64,000 nucleotides of DNA from Bradyrhizobium sp. LMTR 3 (GCF_001693485.1 NZ_MAXC01000023.1:372001-436000), one strand, 5' to 3'. Positions 52,707 through 61,710 are shown, numbered from the stretch's first letter. A program made the numbers and translations. Notes: generated from the letters alone by a model not told the origin.

Positions 52707-54574
52707 ACCAACGCTCGATCGCTACCGTTTCGCTGAGCGGCACACTCGACGAAAAGCTGCGGGCGATTGCCACTGCCGGATTCGACGCCGTCGAGATCTT
52801 CGAGAACGACCTGCTGTCGTTCGCAGGCAGCCCGCGCGACGTCGGCCAGATGTGCCGGGATCTCGGGCTGTCGATCTGCGCCTTCCAGCCATTTCGCGAC
52901 TTCGAGGGCATGCCGGAGCCGCAGCGAGGGCGCAATTTCGCCCGCGCCGAGCGCAAGTTCGACCTGATGCAGGAATTGCAGACCGACTCGATGCTGATCT
53001 GCAGCAACATCTCGCCGGCCGCGCTCGGCGGCATCGACCGCGCGGCCGCCGATTTCCGCGAACTGGGTGAACGGGCCGCCGCGCGAGGCTTGCGCGTCGG
53101 CTATGAGGCGCTCGCCTGGGGACTTCACGTCAATGATTATCGCGACGCCTGGGAGATCGTGCGGCGCGCCGAGCACAAATCGATCGGCATCATTCTCGAC
53201 AGCTTTCATGCGCTGGCGCCGTCGTTCCCGACGCTGCCGATTCAATCGATTCCGGCCGACAAGATCTTTCTGGTGCAACTGGCCGACGCGCCAAAGCTCG
53301 GCCTCGACGTTTTGTCCTGGAGCCGGCACTTCCGCTGCTTTCCGGGGCAGGGTGACCTGCCGGTCGCGCGCTTCGTGGAAGACGTACTCGCCACCGGCTA
53401 TGCCGGCCCGCTGTCGCTGGAAATATTCAATGACCAGTTTCGCGCCGGCTCGGCGGTGCGCACCGCGACCGACGGGCTGCGCTCGCTGATCCTGCTCGAG
53501 GACGACGTCCGCAGCGCCGCCTCGAGCGCTGCGCCAAAGCCGCTGCCGCCGAAGGCGCGCAGCCGCGGCGTCGGCTTCATCGAATTCGCCGTCAGCGAAG
53601 AGAAAGCCAGCGACCTCGCGGCGCTGTTCGGCCAACTCGGCTTTCGCAAGACGGGCGTTCATCGCAGCAAGGACGTCGAGCGTTGGTCGCAGAGCCATAT
53701 CGATCTCGTGATCAATTGCGAGCCTGATAGCTTTGCGCATTCGCATTTTGTCGCGCACGGTCCCGGGGTCTGCGCTATCGCTGTTGATGTCGACGACGCC
53801 GGCAGCACCATGGCGCGCGCGGAAGCGCTGCAGGCGCGCACCTTCTATCAGCCGGTTGGGCCGGGCGAGCTTGAAATCCCGGCGATCCGCGGCGTTGGCG
53901 GCAGCCTGCTGTATTTCCTGGAGCAAGCCGGCAAGAACTGGGACCTCGATTTCGAGCCGCTGCGCAGCGATGCGGCTACCGATCGTCTCGATGCCGTCGA
54001 CCACATCTCGCAATCGATGCCCTACGATGAGATGCTGTCGTGGCTATTGTTCTACACCGGCATTCTCGATCTGAAGCGTCTGCCTCAGTTCGAGATCGCC
54101 GATCCGGTCGGCCTGGTGCAAAGCCAGGCGCTGATCAACGGCAACGAAAACCTGCGGGTGGTTCTGAACGGTTCGTCGGCGACGCGCACGCTGTCGGCCC
54201 GCTTCATCCACGAATTCTTCGGCTCCGGTGTCCAGCACGTCGCGTTCTCCTGCCGCGATATCTTTGCAGCCGTGACCGACATGCGCGCGCGGGGTGCGGA
54301 TTTCCTGAAGATTCCCGACAATTACTACGACGATCTCGAGGCCAAATACGGCCTCGACGCCACGACGATGGCGGCGCTCCGCGACAATCAGATTCTCTAC
54401 GATCGCGAAGGCGAGGGCGAATTCTTCCAGGCCTATACCCATGCCTTCGACGAGCGGTTCTTCTTCGAGATCGTCGAACGGCGCGACTATCACGGCTTCG
54501 GCGCTGCCAACGCTGCGATCAGGCTCGCCGCCCAGACCCGGGAATCCCGGCCGTTCACCATGCCACGGGCCTGA
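52703..54574 (+). CDS. quiC: 3-dehydroshikimate dehydratase fused to HPPD-like domain (QuiC1 type)
   Basis: A 623-residue fusion. The N-terminal TIM barrel (about 1-265) has metal ligands Glu135 (VGYEALAW), Asp166 (IILDSFH), Gln192 (FLVQLAD) and Glu240 (SLEIFND), which are the positions known in Pseudomonas QuiC1. It converts 3-dehydroshikimate to protocatechuate. The C-terminal half (about 288-600) is a vicinal-oxygen-chelate domain like 4-hydroxyphenylpyruvate dioxygenase, and its iron triad His434, His512 and Glu589 is intact. In studied QuiC1 the second half is not known to act on hydroxyphenylpyruvate. Product feeds PcaGH. Last gene of the operon, with an ATGA overlap to the dehydrogenase. 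Confidence 0.93.
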   Translation: MNQRSIATVSLSGTLDEKLRAIATAGFDAVEIFENDLLSFAGSPRDVGQMCRDLGLSICAFQPFRDFEGMPEPQRGRNFARAERKFDLMQELQTDSMLICSNISPAALGGIDRAAADFRELGERAAARGLRVGYEALAWGLHVNDYRDAWEIVRRAEHKSIGIILDSFHALAPSFPTLPIQSIPADKIFLVQLADAPKLGLDVLSWSRHFRCFPGQGDLPVARFVEDVLATGYAGPLSLEIFNDQFRAGSAVRTATDGLRSLILLEDDVRSAASSAAPKPLPPKARSRGVGFIEFAVSEEKASDLAALFGQLGFRKTGVHRSKDVERWSQSHIDLVINCEPDSFAHSHFVAHGPGVCAIAVDVDDAGSTMARAEALQARTFYQPVGPGELEIPAIRGVGGSLLYFLEQAGKNWDLDFEPLRSDAATDRLDAVDHISQSMPYDEMLSWLLFYTGILDLKRLPQFEIADPVGLVQSQALINGNENLRVVLNGSSATRTLSARFIHEFFGSGVQHVAFSCRDIFAAVTDMRARGADFLKIPDNYYDDLEAKYGLDATTMAALRDNQILYDREGEGEFFQAYTHAFDERFFFEIVERRDYHGFGAANAAIRLAAQTRESRPFTMPRA

Positions 54575-54679
54575 GCGACCGCGAATTCTGCCGTCACAAA
54601 AAGCCCTCGGGAACGCGCGCGGCTTCGGAAAGTTCACCTCTGGGAAGGCTGTCGACGCCGTTCCGGAGGATGATGACCG

Positions 54680-56914
54680 ATGAAGCGGGGGTCGGCCCGG
54701 CTGACACTGTGGGTTATTCCCGTCGTGGTGCTGACGGCCACGTTGGCCGAGGCGGCCGAAGACGCCACGCGTCCCTCCGAATTCATCCTCATCCTTCAGA
54801 TCGTGCTGTTGATCACCGTCGGCCGCGGGCTCGGTGAGATCATGCAACGCATCGGCCAGCCGTCGGTGGTCGGCGAACTGCTCGCGGGGCTGCTGCTCGG
54901 TCCGTCGCTGTTCGGGTGGGTCTGGCCCTCGGCGCACGCTGCGCTCTTTCCGCCCTCCGCTGAGCAGAAGGCCCTGATCGAAGGTCTTGCCCAATTCGGC
55001 ATTCTGCTGTTGCTGCTGCTGACGGGAATGGAGACCGATCTGGGACTGGTCAGGAGAGTCGGCAGGGCCGCGATCATCGTTTCCATCGCGGGCATCGTCG
55101 TTCCCTTCCTGTGCGGCTTTTTGCTCGGGCAAATCCTGCCCGACAGCCTGCTCCCGCATCCGGAGGCACGCCTGGTCGCCTCGCTATTCCTGGGCACGGC
55201 GCTATCGATTTCTTCGGTGAAGATCGTCGCCGTCGTCGTTCGCGAGATGAACTTCATGCGCCGCAATGTCGGCCAGATCATCATCGCGGCGGCGATCATC
55301 GATGACACGATCGGCTGGATCATCATTGCCGTGATCTTCAGTCTCGCCTCGCAGGGCACGCTCGACCTCTTGTCGGTAGGTCAGGCGGTGGCGGGAACGC
55401 TGATCTTCCTGGCCGTCAGTTTCACGATCGGGCGGCGGCTGGCGTTTCGGCTGATTCGCTGGGCCAACGATACGCTGGTCAGCGCGTCCGCCGTCATCAC
55501 GGTCATCCTTCTGCTGATGGGCAGCATGGCCCTGATCACCCATGCGATCGGCGTGCACACAGTGCTCGGCGCGTTTGTCGCCGGCGTGCTGGTCGGCGAA
55601 TCGCCGATCCTGACCCGGCAGATCGACGAGCGATTGCGCGGGCTGATCACCAGCCTGTTCATGCCGGTATTCTTCGGTCTGGCGGGATTGAACGCGGACC
55701 TGACGGTTCTGAAGGATCCGAATTTGCTATGGCTAACAGCGCTGCTGGTGCTGATTGCAAGCATTGGTAAATTCGGCGGTGCCTTCGTGGGCGGCAGTCT
55801 CGGCGGAATGAGCCGCTACGAATGCTTTGCGCTGGCAAGCGGCATGAACGCGCGAGGGTCGACGGAGGTCATCATCGCCAGCATCGGCCTTTCCATGGGC
55901 GTGTTGAGCCAGAACCTGTTCTCGATGATCGTCACCATGGCGATCCTGACCACGATCGCCATGCCGCCGATGCTGCGCGCCGCGCTGTCGCGGCTTCCCA
56001 TGAAGGCGGACGAGAGAGAGCGGCTCGAACGGGAGGAGCTGGAGGAGAAGGGATTTATCGCAAATCTGGAGCGTCTGCTGCTTGCCGTCGACGAGAGTGC
56101 CAACGCGAAGTTTGCATCCCATCTCGCAGGCCTCCTTGCGGGCGCGCGCGGCATTCCGATCACCGTGCTGCATATCGGTGCCCGTGCGAAGCGTCAGGAA
56201 AAGAAGCGCGACGAGGAGGAAAGCCATGAAAGCGCGGTGAGGAGCGCAGCGAGAATCATCGTCGATTCCGGCCCGGACGAGGCCGCGCGGGAGATCGATG
56301 TCACGACGCGCGCAAAGAGCAAAAAGCCGGCAGATGCCATCATCGACGAGGCCCGGAAGGGCTTTGACCTGCTGATCGTCGGAACGGAAAGGGTGGTCGG
56401 CGCCAAGAACGGCTTTGACGAAAGGATCGAGGATGTGACGGCAGGCTTTGATGGCCCGCTCGCCATCGTCGTCGCCAGGGGCGGCCATCTCGAACAACCC
56501 GCGGCAAGCTCTTCGTTCAGGATTCTGGTCCCGGTATCGGGTAGCGGCGCGTCGCGGCGGGGAGCCGATGTCGCGGTCGCACTGGCCCGCGCCGGTCCGA
56601 CATCGGTCCGATTCCTCCATGTGGCCGCGACCAGGGACAAAGGACGCCGCGGCAAGAATGCCTCATTGCTGCAACAGGAGGCGATCCTGAGGGACACCGG
56701 CTCGCTTGCCGCCCGCTACGGGATCGAAGCAGCCACGGCGATCCGCGCCAGCGCGTCGCCCGAGCAGGCGATCCTGCGCGAAATCGAAAGCAGCGGCGTT
56801 GATCTGGTGGTTCTGGGGGCCGACCGCGTCCAGAGCGAAAAACTCAGTTTTGGCGGCGTCGCCTCCTCGGTTCTGGAGAACTCGACCGCCTCGGTCTTGC
56901 TGATATCGAGCTGA
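54680..56914 (+). CDS. CPA2 cation:proton antiporter fused to two universal-stress domains
   Basis: A 744-residue protein. A signal-like N-terminus is followed by about 12 membrane helices of the KefB/NhaP2-type CPA2 family, with the helix-pair motif IIAAAIIDDTIGW holding the Asp pair typical of CPA antiporters. From about residue 460 a cytoplasmic part carries two USP-like folds; the segments DLLIVGTERVVGA and DLVVLGADRVQSEKL mark them. USP domains usually bind ATP, suggesting nucleotide control of transport. The cation (K+ or Na+) is not clear. Stands alone after the shikimate operon. Confidence 0.9.
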   Translation: MKRGSARLTLWVIPVVVLTATLAEAAEDATRPSEFILILQIVLLITVGRGLGEIMQRIGQPSVVGELLAGLLLGPSLFGWVWPSAHAALFPPSAEQKALIEGLAQFGILLLLLLTGMETDLGLVRRVGRAAIIVSIAGIVVPFLCGFLLGQILPDSLLPHPEARLVASLFLGTALSISSVKIVAVVVREMNFMRRNVGQIIIAAAIIDDTIGWIIIAVIFSLASQGTLDLLSVGQAVAGTLIFLAVSFTIGRRLAFRLIRWANDTLVSASAVITVILLLMGSMALITHAIGVHTVLGAFVAGVLVGESPILTRQIDERLRGLITSLFMPVFFGLAGLNADLTVLKDPNLLWLTALLVLIASIGKFGGAFVGGSLGGMSRYECFALASGMNARGSTEVIIASIGLSMGVLSQNLFSMIVTMAILTTIAMPPMLRAALSRLPMKADERERLEREELEEKGFIANLERLLLAVDESANAKFASHLAGLLAGARGIPITVLHIGARAKRQEKKRDEEESHESAVRSAARIIVDSGPDEAAREIDVTTRAKSKKPADAIIDEARKGFDLLIVGTERVVGAKNGFDERIEDVTAGFDGPLAIVVARGGHLEQPAASSSFRILVPVSGSGASRRGADVAVALARAGPTSVRFLHVAATRDKGRRGKNASLLQQEAILRDTGSLAARYGIEAATAIRASASPEQAILREIESSGVDLVVLGADRVQSEKLSFGGVASSVLENSTASVLLISS

Positions 56915-56990
56915 GTTGCCGGGCAGCCGGCGGCCAGCCGCAGCGAGCCTCCACATTCTCGGCTTGACATAATAGAACAGTTATATAAGA

Positions 56991-57010
56991 GATTGGTTAT
57001 ATAACCGATC
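56991..57010. promoter_or_regulatory. Near-perfect palindrome, ArsR-type operator
   Basis: Twenty bases with GGTTATATAACC at the centre (56995-57006) flanked by GAT and ATC; only one pair (T56994 with G57007) fails. A related half-site GTTATATAA is at 56980-56988. A TTGACA hexamer at 56964-56969 is a possible -35 box. The site lies 11 bases before the arsR-type start, so autorepression is likely. Confidence 0.7.
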
Positions 57011-57021
57011 TGAGATGTTCT

Positions 57022-57345
57022 ATGGCGAACCTTGATGCTGCCTTTTCCGCCCTGGCCGACCCTACTCGCCGGGCGATCCTGGCGCGCCTTGCGCTAGGCG
57101 AGGCCACCGTCATGGAATTGGCTGAGCCGTTCGAGATGACGCAGCCCGCCATCTCCCGTCACCTCAAGGTCCTCGAAGGCGCCGGCCTTATTCTGCGCCG
57201 CGTCCAAGGCACGAAGCGGCCATGCCGACTGGCGCCCGCGGCCGTCGCCGAGATCGACCAGTGGCTCGCGATGCTGCGGCAGACGCTCGCGGCAAACTAC
57301 AACCGGTTGGACGACGTGCTGGCCGAAATGAAACCCCAGGAGTGA
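57022..57345 (+). CDS. ArsR-family winged-helix repressor
   Basis: A 107-residue ArsR/SdpR-type regulator. FSALADPTRRAILARLALGE and the recognition helix MTQPAISRHLKVLE are typical. It has no Cys pair of metal-sensing ArsR at the alpha3 helix, so it probably belongs to the non-metal SdpR/YczG group that is often paired with an AHSA1 protein. Such a gene follows by 11 bases. An operator palindrome sits in its promoter. Confidence 0.92.
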   Translation: MANLDAAFSALADPTRRAILARLALGEATVMELAEPFEMTQPAISRHLKVLEGAGLILRRVQGTKRPCRLAPAAVAEIDQWLAMLRQTLAANYNRLDDVLAEMKPQE

Positions 57346-57356
57346 AAGGCAATCCC

Positions 57357-57839
57357 ATGAGTAAGTTGACGCTGAAGACCGAAGGCGACACCCACGTCGT
57401 GGCTACCAGGCGCTTTGCCGCCACGCCGGAGGCGGTGTTTCGCGCGCACACCGAGCCGGCACTGATCCAGAAGTGGCTGCTTGGTCCGGAAGGCTGGACG
57501 ATGCCGGTCTGCGTCAATGAGGCACGCCCGGGCGGCAAGATCCGGTACGAATGGAGCGACGGCAAGGGCGGTGGCTTCCACCTGACCGGTGAATTTATCG
57601 AGGTGGTGCCGTTCAGCCGCCTCGTACATGTCGAACGGATGCATATGCCGGACCCGACACCGGACAATCACGTCGAAACCAACTTCGCGCCGGACGGAGC
57701 CGGCACCCTGATGACCATGCGAATGACGCTGCCAGATGCTGCGACGCGCGCCGCGATGCTGGCGACCGGCATGGAGCAGGGAATGGAAGCGAGCTACGCC
57801 CGGCTCGAGAGCTTCATCAATTCGTTCCCTCGCGCCTAG
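57357..57839 (+). CDS. SRPBCC / AHSA1-domain protein
   Basis: A 160-residue START-like (AHSA1) protein with the usual ATRRFAATPEAVFRAHTEPA start, the WLLGPEGW loop and the C-terminal helix ATGMEQGMEASYARLESF. These soluble proteins bind hydrophobic ligands in a deep pocket. It is encoded just after the ArsR gene and is very probably co-transcribed; ArsR-AHSA1 pairs are common but the ligand is not known. Confidence 0.9.
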   Translation: MSKLTLKTEGDTHVVATRRFAATPEAVFRAHTEPALIQKWLLGPEGWTMPVCVNEARPGGKIRYEWSDGKGGGFHLTGEFIEVVPFSRLVHVERMHMPDPTPDNHVETNFAPDGAGTLMTMRMTLPDAATRAAMLATGMEQGMEASYARLESFINSFPRA

Positions 57840-57890
57840 CTGCCATTAGCAGCGACTCTCATCCCAGCAACGTTTCAATGAGGACGCGCC

Positions 57891-58358
57891 GTGATCGAAC
57901 CGCTTCGTATTCTTCAGACTACCCAGCAACTCACGGCCTCCATCCCGATCAAGGTGCCGCGCGAAGACGTTCGCAAGGTGATGGGACCCGGGCTCGCCGA
58001 ATTGAAGGCTGCCGTCGCCGCACAGAACATCCCAGTCATCGGGCCGTGGTTCACACACCATATCCGCAACCCCGGTGAAGTCTTCGATTTCGAGATATGC
58101 CTTCCGGTCGCCACGCCCGTGGCGCCGGCCCATCGTATGAAGCCGGGGCAATGGCCCGCCATGAATATCGCCCAAACCACCTATCATGGCGGCTATGAGG
58201 GCCTCGGCAGCGCCTGGGGCGAATTCATTGGCGCCATCAAGGCCGCAGGACACAAGACCGCCGACGGACTTTATGAGTCCTATGCGGTTGGCCCGGACAT
58301 GAGCGCTGATCCCTCTGCGTGGCGGACGGTACTCAGCAAGGAATTGCTGGCGTCTTAG
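57891..58358 (+). CDS. GyrI-like effector-binding-domain protein
   Basis: A 155-residue stand-alone GyrI/AraC-effector-binding-type domain. The GTG start has GAGGA 6 bases upstream. Segments FEICLPVATPVAPAHRMKPG and TTYHGGYEGLGSAWGEFIGA are typical of this fold, which binds small molecules or drugs. It follows the AHSA1 gene by 51 bases and may belong to the same transcript. No DNA-binding part. Confidence 0.85.
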   Translation: MIEPLRILQTTQQLTASIPIKVPREDVRKVMGPGLAELKAAVAAQNIPVIGPWFTHHIRNPGEVFDFEICLPVATPVAPAHRMKPGQWPAMNIAQTTYHGGYEGLGSAWGEFIGAIKAAGHKTADGLYESYAVGPDMSADPSAWRTVLSKELLAS

Positions 58359-58361
58359 AGC

Positions 58362-58461
58362 GTTTTCAAGCGAAGTGGACACCGGTTCGCGTCAAGAAAA
58401 CGCGTCAAAGCAAGAATCTAGAGCCCCGGTTCTGATTCAATCAGAACCGAAAAGGCTCTAG
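58362..58461. repeat. Rhizobial palindromic repeat (family H) with compound hairpin
   Basis: Begins with GAGCGTTTTCAAGCG and GAAAACGC arms. Its right part is a nested hairpin: outer CTAGAGCC (58418-58425) with GGCTCTAG (58454-58461), inner GGTTCTGATT and AATCAGAACC around one base. It lies between converging genes and may end both transcripts. Reminiscent of RIME-type repeats of rhizobia. Confidence 0.75.
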
Positions 58462-58464
58462 GTC

Positions 58465-60024
58465 TTACTCCATCACCGCATGATCCGGCGCGGTCGACTG
58501 CTCGCGCAGCGTCGCCTTGGTCGAGCCGATCATGATGGCGAGAGGGATGGCGCAGGCGGTGAAGATCATCACGAGCTGATAGTCGTACGAGAACGAGATG
58601 ATCTGCGCCTGTGCCTTGACCATCATATCCGCCATGGCGCGGCCCTTGTCGGTGGCGAGGTCGATCATGTCGCGCACCCCTGGCATCTGCAGGGCGTGAT
58701 TGAACGGATTGATATTCTCCGACAGGACCGCGTAGGTGTAGCGCGTGCCTTGCGTCAGTTGCGAGATCACGAGCGAGATCCCGATCGAGCTGGCGACATT
58801 GCGCATCAAGGTCAGCATCGAGGTGCCGTCGGTGCGCAGATGATTGGGTAGCGTCAGGAACGCCACCGTGGAGAGCGGCACGAACACCAGGCCGAAGCCA
58901 AAGCCCTGGACCACGCTGATGATCACGATCTCGGTTACGCCGGTCTGGTCGGTCCAGCCGGTCATGTAGAACAGCGACAGGCAGGTGATGCCGAGCCCCG
59001 AGACGATCAGCGTCCGCGCTTCGATATGGCGCATCATGCGGCCGACCAGCATCATCGCCACGAACGTGCCGCAGCCGCGGGTTGCCAGCAGAAGGCCGGC
59101 GGTGATGATCGGATAGCCGATCACGTTCTGCAGGAACGGTGATGACAGCGCCATGGTCGAGAACAGCACCAGCCCCATCACGGCCATGAATACGCAGCCG
59201 CCGACGAAATTCTTGTCCTTGAACAGCGCGAACTGGATGAACGGATGCGACGTGGTTAGCGAATGCGCCAGGAAATAATAGAAGCCGACCGCTGATATGA
59301 TGAACTCTGCAATGATCTCGTTGGATTCCAGCCAGCCGAGCTGCTCGCCGCGGTCGAGTGCGAGCTGCAGCGCACCGATGGCGACCGCCAGCGCGGTGAA
59401 GCCGAACCAGTCGAACCGCAGCTCGAGGTCCTTCTTGGTCTCTTCCATGAAGATGACGAGGCCGAGCACGGTGATAATGCCGAACGGCAGGTTGACGAAG
59501 AACACCCAGTGCCAGGAATAGGTTTCCGTCAGCCAGGCGCCGAGCGACGGGCCCATGATCGGGCCCATCATCACGCCCATGCCCCAGATCGCCATTGCCT
59601 TCGCGCGTTCGTGCAGTGCGTAGGAATCGAGCATTACGGCCTGCGACAGCGGCACCAGCGCAGCGCCGAACACGCCTTGCAGCAGACGAAACACCACCAT
59701 CTGGCCGATGTCCTGCGCCAATCCGCATAACACCGAGGCGATGGTGAAACCGGCCGAGCAGATGATGAAGACGCGCTTGCTGCCGAAGCGGTTGGCGATC
59801 CACCCGACCGGCGCGGTCATGATCGCGGCGGCGACGATATAGGACGTCAGCACCCAGTTGATCTGGTCCTGCGACGCGGACAGCGTGCCCTGCATGTAGG
59901 GCAGCGCGACGTTGGCGATCGTCGTGTCCAGCGCCTGCATGATGGTCGCCGTCATGGCGCAGATCGTCACCATGTTCCGGCGCAGGCCGGGAACGGATGC
60001 CGATGGCTGGCCCGGCGTCACCAT
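58465..60024 (-). CDS. emrB: EmrB-type DHA2 multidrug efflux permease
   Basis: A 519-residue major-facilitator protein of the 14-helix DHA2 family. LDTTIANVALPYMQGTLSAS and the GPSLGAWLTETYSWHWVFFV (motif C/D1 region) segments are diagnostic. It pumps hydrophobic drugs, working with the EmrA adaptor encoded 4 bases upstream and an outer-membrane TolC-type channel not encoded here. Confidence 0.95.
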   Translation of the reverse strand: MVTPGQPSASVPGLRRNMVTICAMTATIMQALDTTIANVALPYMQGTLSASQDQINWVLTSYIVAAAIMTAPVGWIANRFGSKRVFIICSAGFTIASVLCGLAQDIGQMVVFRLLQGVFGAALVPLSQAVMLDSYALHERAKAMAIWGMGVMMGPIMGPSLGAWLTETYSWHWVFFVNLPFGIITVLGLVIFMEETKKDLELRFDWFGFTALAVAIGALQLALDRGEQLGWLESNEIIAEFIISAVGFYYFLAHSLTTSHPFIQFALFKDKNFVGGCVFMAVMGLVLFSTMALSSPFLQNVIGYPIITAGLLLATRGCGTFVAMMLVGRMMRHIEARTLIVSGLGITCLSLFYMTGWTDQTGVTEIVIISVVQGFGFGLVFVPLSTVAFLTLPNHLRTDGTSMLTLMRNVASSIGISLVISQLTQGTRYTYAVLSENINPFNHALQMPGVRDMIDLATDKGRAMADMMVKAQAQIISFSYDYQLVMIFTACAIPLAIMIGSTKATLREQSTAPDHAVME

Positions 60025-60028
60025 GGTG

Positions 60029-61195
60029 CTAATCGTGGTCCTGGTTCGCCGTCGCCGGCGACAGGCCGAGCAGGGCTGAGAGCGAGCGCCGATGGTTGGT
60101 GTCGATGGTAGCGTAGACGCTCATGCCGGCCTTCAGCTTGCGCACGAACTTGTCGTTGTTGTCGAAATAGATCCGCACCGGCACGCGCTGCACCACCTTG
60201 ACGAAATTGCCCGACGCGTTCTGCGGCGGCAGGATCGCAAACTGCGCGCCGGTGCCGGGCGAGAGCGAGCCGACCGTGCCCTTGAACGGGTGATTGGGAA
60301 ACGCATCGACCTCGAGCGTGACGGATTGGCCGACCGCAACATAGGTGAAATCGGATTCCTTCGGGTTGGCGTCGACCCACGGGTTCGAGGTGTCGATGAT
60401 GCTGAACACCGGCGTGCCGGCCGTTACGAAGCGGCCGAGCTGAATCTGCTCGACCTGCGTGGCAATGCCGGCCATCGGCGCCCGCATCACGGTGTGGTCG
60501 AGGTTGCGCTGGGCCTGGTCGAGTGCCGCCTTGGCCTGGGCATAGGGCGGGAATTCCTCAAGCGGCAAATCGGGATTGCCGAGCAGTTGGGCTTTTGCGG
60601 TCGCGATCTTCTGCTGCAGCAACTGGAACTGGGCGCTGGCGGTGACGAGGGCGGTCGACGCGTTGTCGAGGTCGAGCTGCGAGCCGAAATTGCTCTTCAC
60701 GAGCGAAGACTTGCGTTCGACGTCACGCCGCTTCAGTTCCATGCCCTGCTGCGAGAGTTCGCTCATCTGGCCATAGATTTTCAGGTCGGCGATCAGATTG
60801 TCATAGGTGACCTTGGTTTGCGCGAGGTTGGCCTTGGCCTGTGCCACGGCGAGGCGGAATGGCACCGGATCGATCTCAAACAGGATGTCGCCTGGATTGA
60901 CCTGCTGGCCTTCCTTCACGACGACTTTCTCGATCTTGCCGGAGATGTCCGGCGTGATCAGAACCTTCTGCGCGCCGACATAGGCGTCGTCGGTGGTCAC
61001 GTAGCGGCCGCCGTTGAGATAGAACGTCACGCCGGCGACCAGCGCAGCCAACGGCAACACCACCAACAGCAGGAAGCGCCGGTAGCGCCGCATGCCGGCC
61101 ATCAGCCGGCGACGCGGCTCGGCCGCGAGTTTCGGCCGTGACGGTGTGGGGGCGCCCTTCTGCTCGGGCGGAAATTTGAGGACCGGATCAGCCAT
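60029..61195 (-). CDS. emrA: EmrA-type membrane-fusion (HlyD-family) adaptor
   Basis: A 388-residue adaptor. One N-terminal helix (about 41-62) is followed by a biotinyl-lipoyl domain split by a long helical hairpin (KANLAQTKVTYDNLIADLKI and on), typical of EmrA. It links EmrB to an outer-membrane channel. The start overlaps the marR stop by 8 bases. Confidence 0.94.
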   Translation of the reverse strand: MADPVLKFPPEQKGAPTPSRPKLAAEPRRRLMAGMRRYRRFLLLVVLPLAALVAGVTFYLNGGRYVTTDDAYVGAQKVLITPDISGKIEKVVVKEGQQVNPGDILFEIDPVPFRLAVAQAKANLAQTKVTYDNLIADLKIYGQMSELSQQGMELKRRDVERKSSLVKSNFGSQLDLDNASTALVTASAQFQLLQQKIATAKAQLLGNPDLPLEEFPPYAQAKAALDQAQRNLDHTVMRAPMAGIATQVEQIQLGRFVTAGTPVFSIIDTSNPWVDANPKESDFTYVAVGQSVTLEVDAFPNHPFKGTVGSLSPGTGAQFAILPPQNASGNFVKVVQRVPVRIYFDNNDKFVRKLKAGMSVYATIDTNHRRSLSALLGLSPATANQDHD

Positions 61196-61667
61196 AGCGC
61201 TGCTCCTTTCTGGGAGGTTCGCCGGCCGGATTCTGGATCGCGTTGCGAACGTTTTCCTTGATCAGATCGAGTTGGTCGAGCAGGCGGTGCGCGTCGGCGG
61301 GATTGATGCCGTCGAGCGCGGTCGCCGTCAGTTCGGAGCGAAGCCCGGCGAGCTTGCCGAGCAACGGCCGCGCGGCTTTGCGCAGATAGAGGCGGTTGAC
61401 GCGGCGGTCATTCTCGTCGCCGCGGCGTTCGATCCAGCCATTGTCGCAGAGCTTGTCGATCAGCCGCGTCAGCGTGATCGGCTGCATCTCCATCTGTTCG
61501 GCCAGTTCCGACTGCTTGAGGCCCTCGGTGCGCTCGACCTTGGCCAGCACCGCCCATTGGGCGCGGGTGATGCCATAGCGCGCCGCTTGCCGGTCGGCAT
61601 AGGCGCGCACCATCCGTTGCACCTCGCCAAGCGTAAACAGGAAGTTCATGTCCACGGAACCGCGCAT
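61188..61667 (-). CDS. MarR-family repressor of the emrAB operon
   Basis: A 159-residue MarR regulator with winged HTH (LAEQMEMQPITLTRLIDKLC and the wing GDENDRRVNRLYL). ATG 61667 (MRGSVDMNFLF) is chosen since GGAGG lies 8 bases upstream; ATG 61682 and 61649 are possible. It heads the marR-emrA-emrB transcript, the usual layout for drug-induced efflux, and a palindrome stands in its promoter. Confidence 0.92.
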   Translation of the reverse strand: MRGSVDMNFLFTLGEVQRMVRAYADRQAARYGITRAQWAVLAKVERTEGLKQSELAEQMEMQPITLTRLIDKLCDNGWIERRGDENDRRVNRLYLRKAARPLLGKLAGLRSELTATALDGINPADAHRLLDQLDLIKENVRNAIQNPAGEPPRKEQRYG

Positions 61668-61696
61668 GCCCAAAGCCTCCATAAGCCTGCAATACA

Positions 61697-61710
61697 ATAA
61701 GCTTGCTTAT
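61697..61710. promoter_or_regulatory. MarR-type operator palindrome
   Basis: ATAAGC-TT-GCTTAT is a perfect inverted repeat 30 bases ahead of the marR start, with a further ATAAGC half-site at 61681-61686. Repressor binding here would block the emrAB promoter. Confidence 0.6.

Noticed and set aside
52412..54013. 533-residue minus-strand frame opposite the quiC gene
   Set aside because: Shadow of quiC, where both domains have their metal ligands; the antisense product lacks any motif.
57022..57345. Arsenic or metal sensing by the ArsR-type regulator
   Set aside because: No Cys pair in the alpha3 helix and an AHSA1 partner in place of metal-resistance genes.
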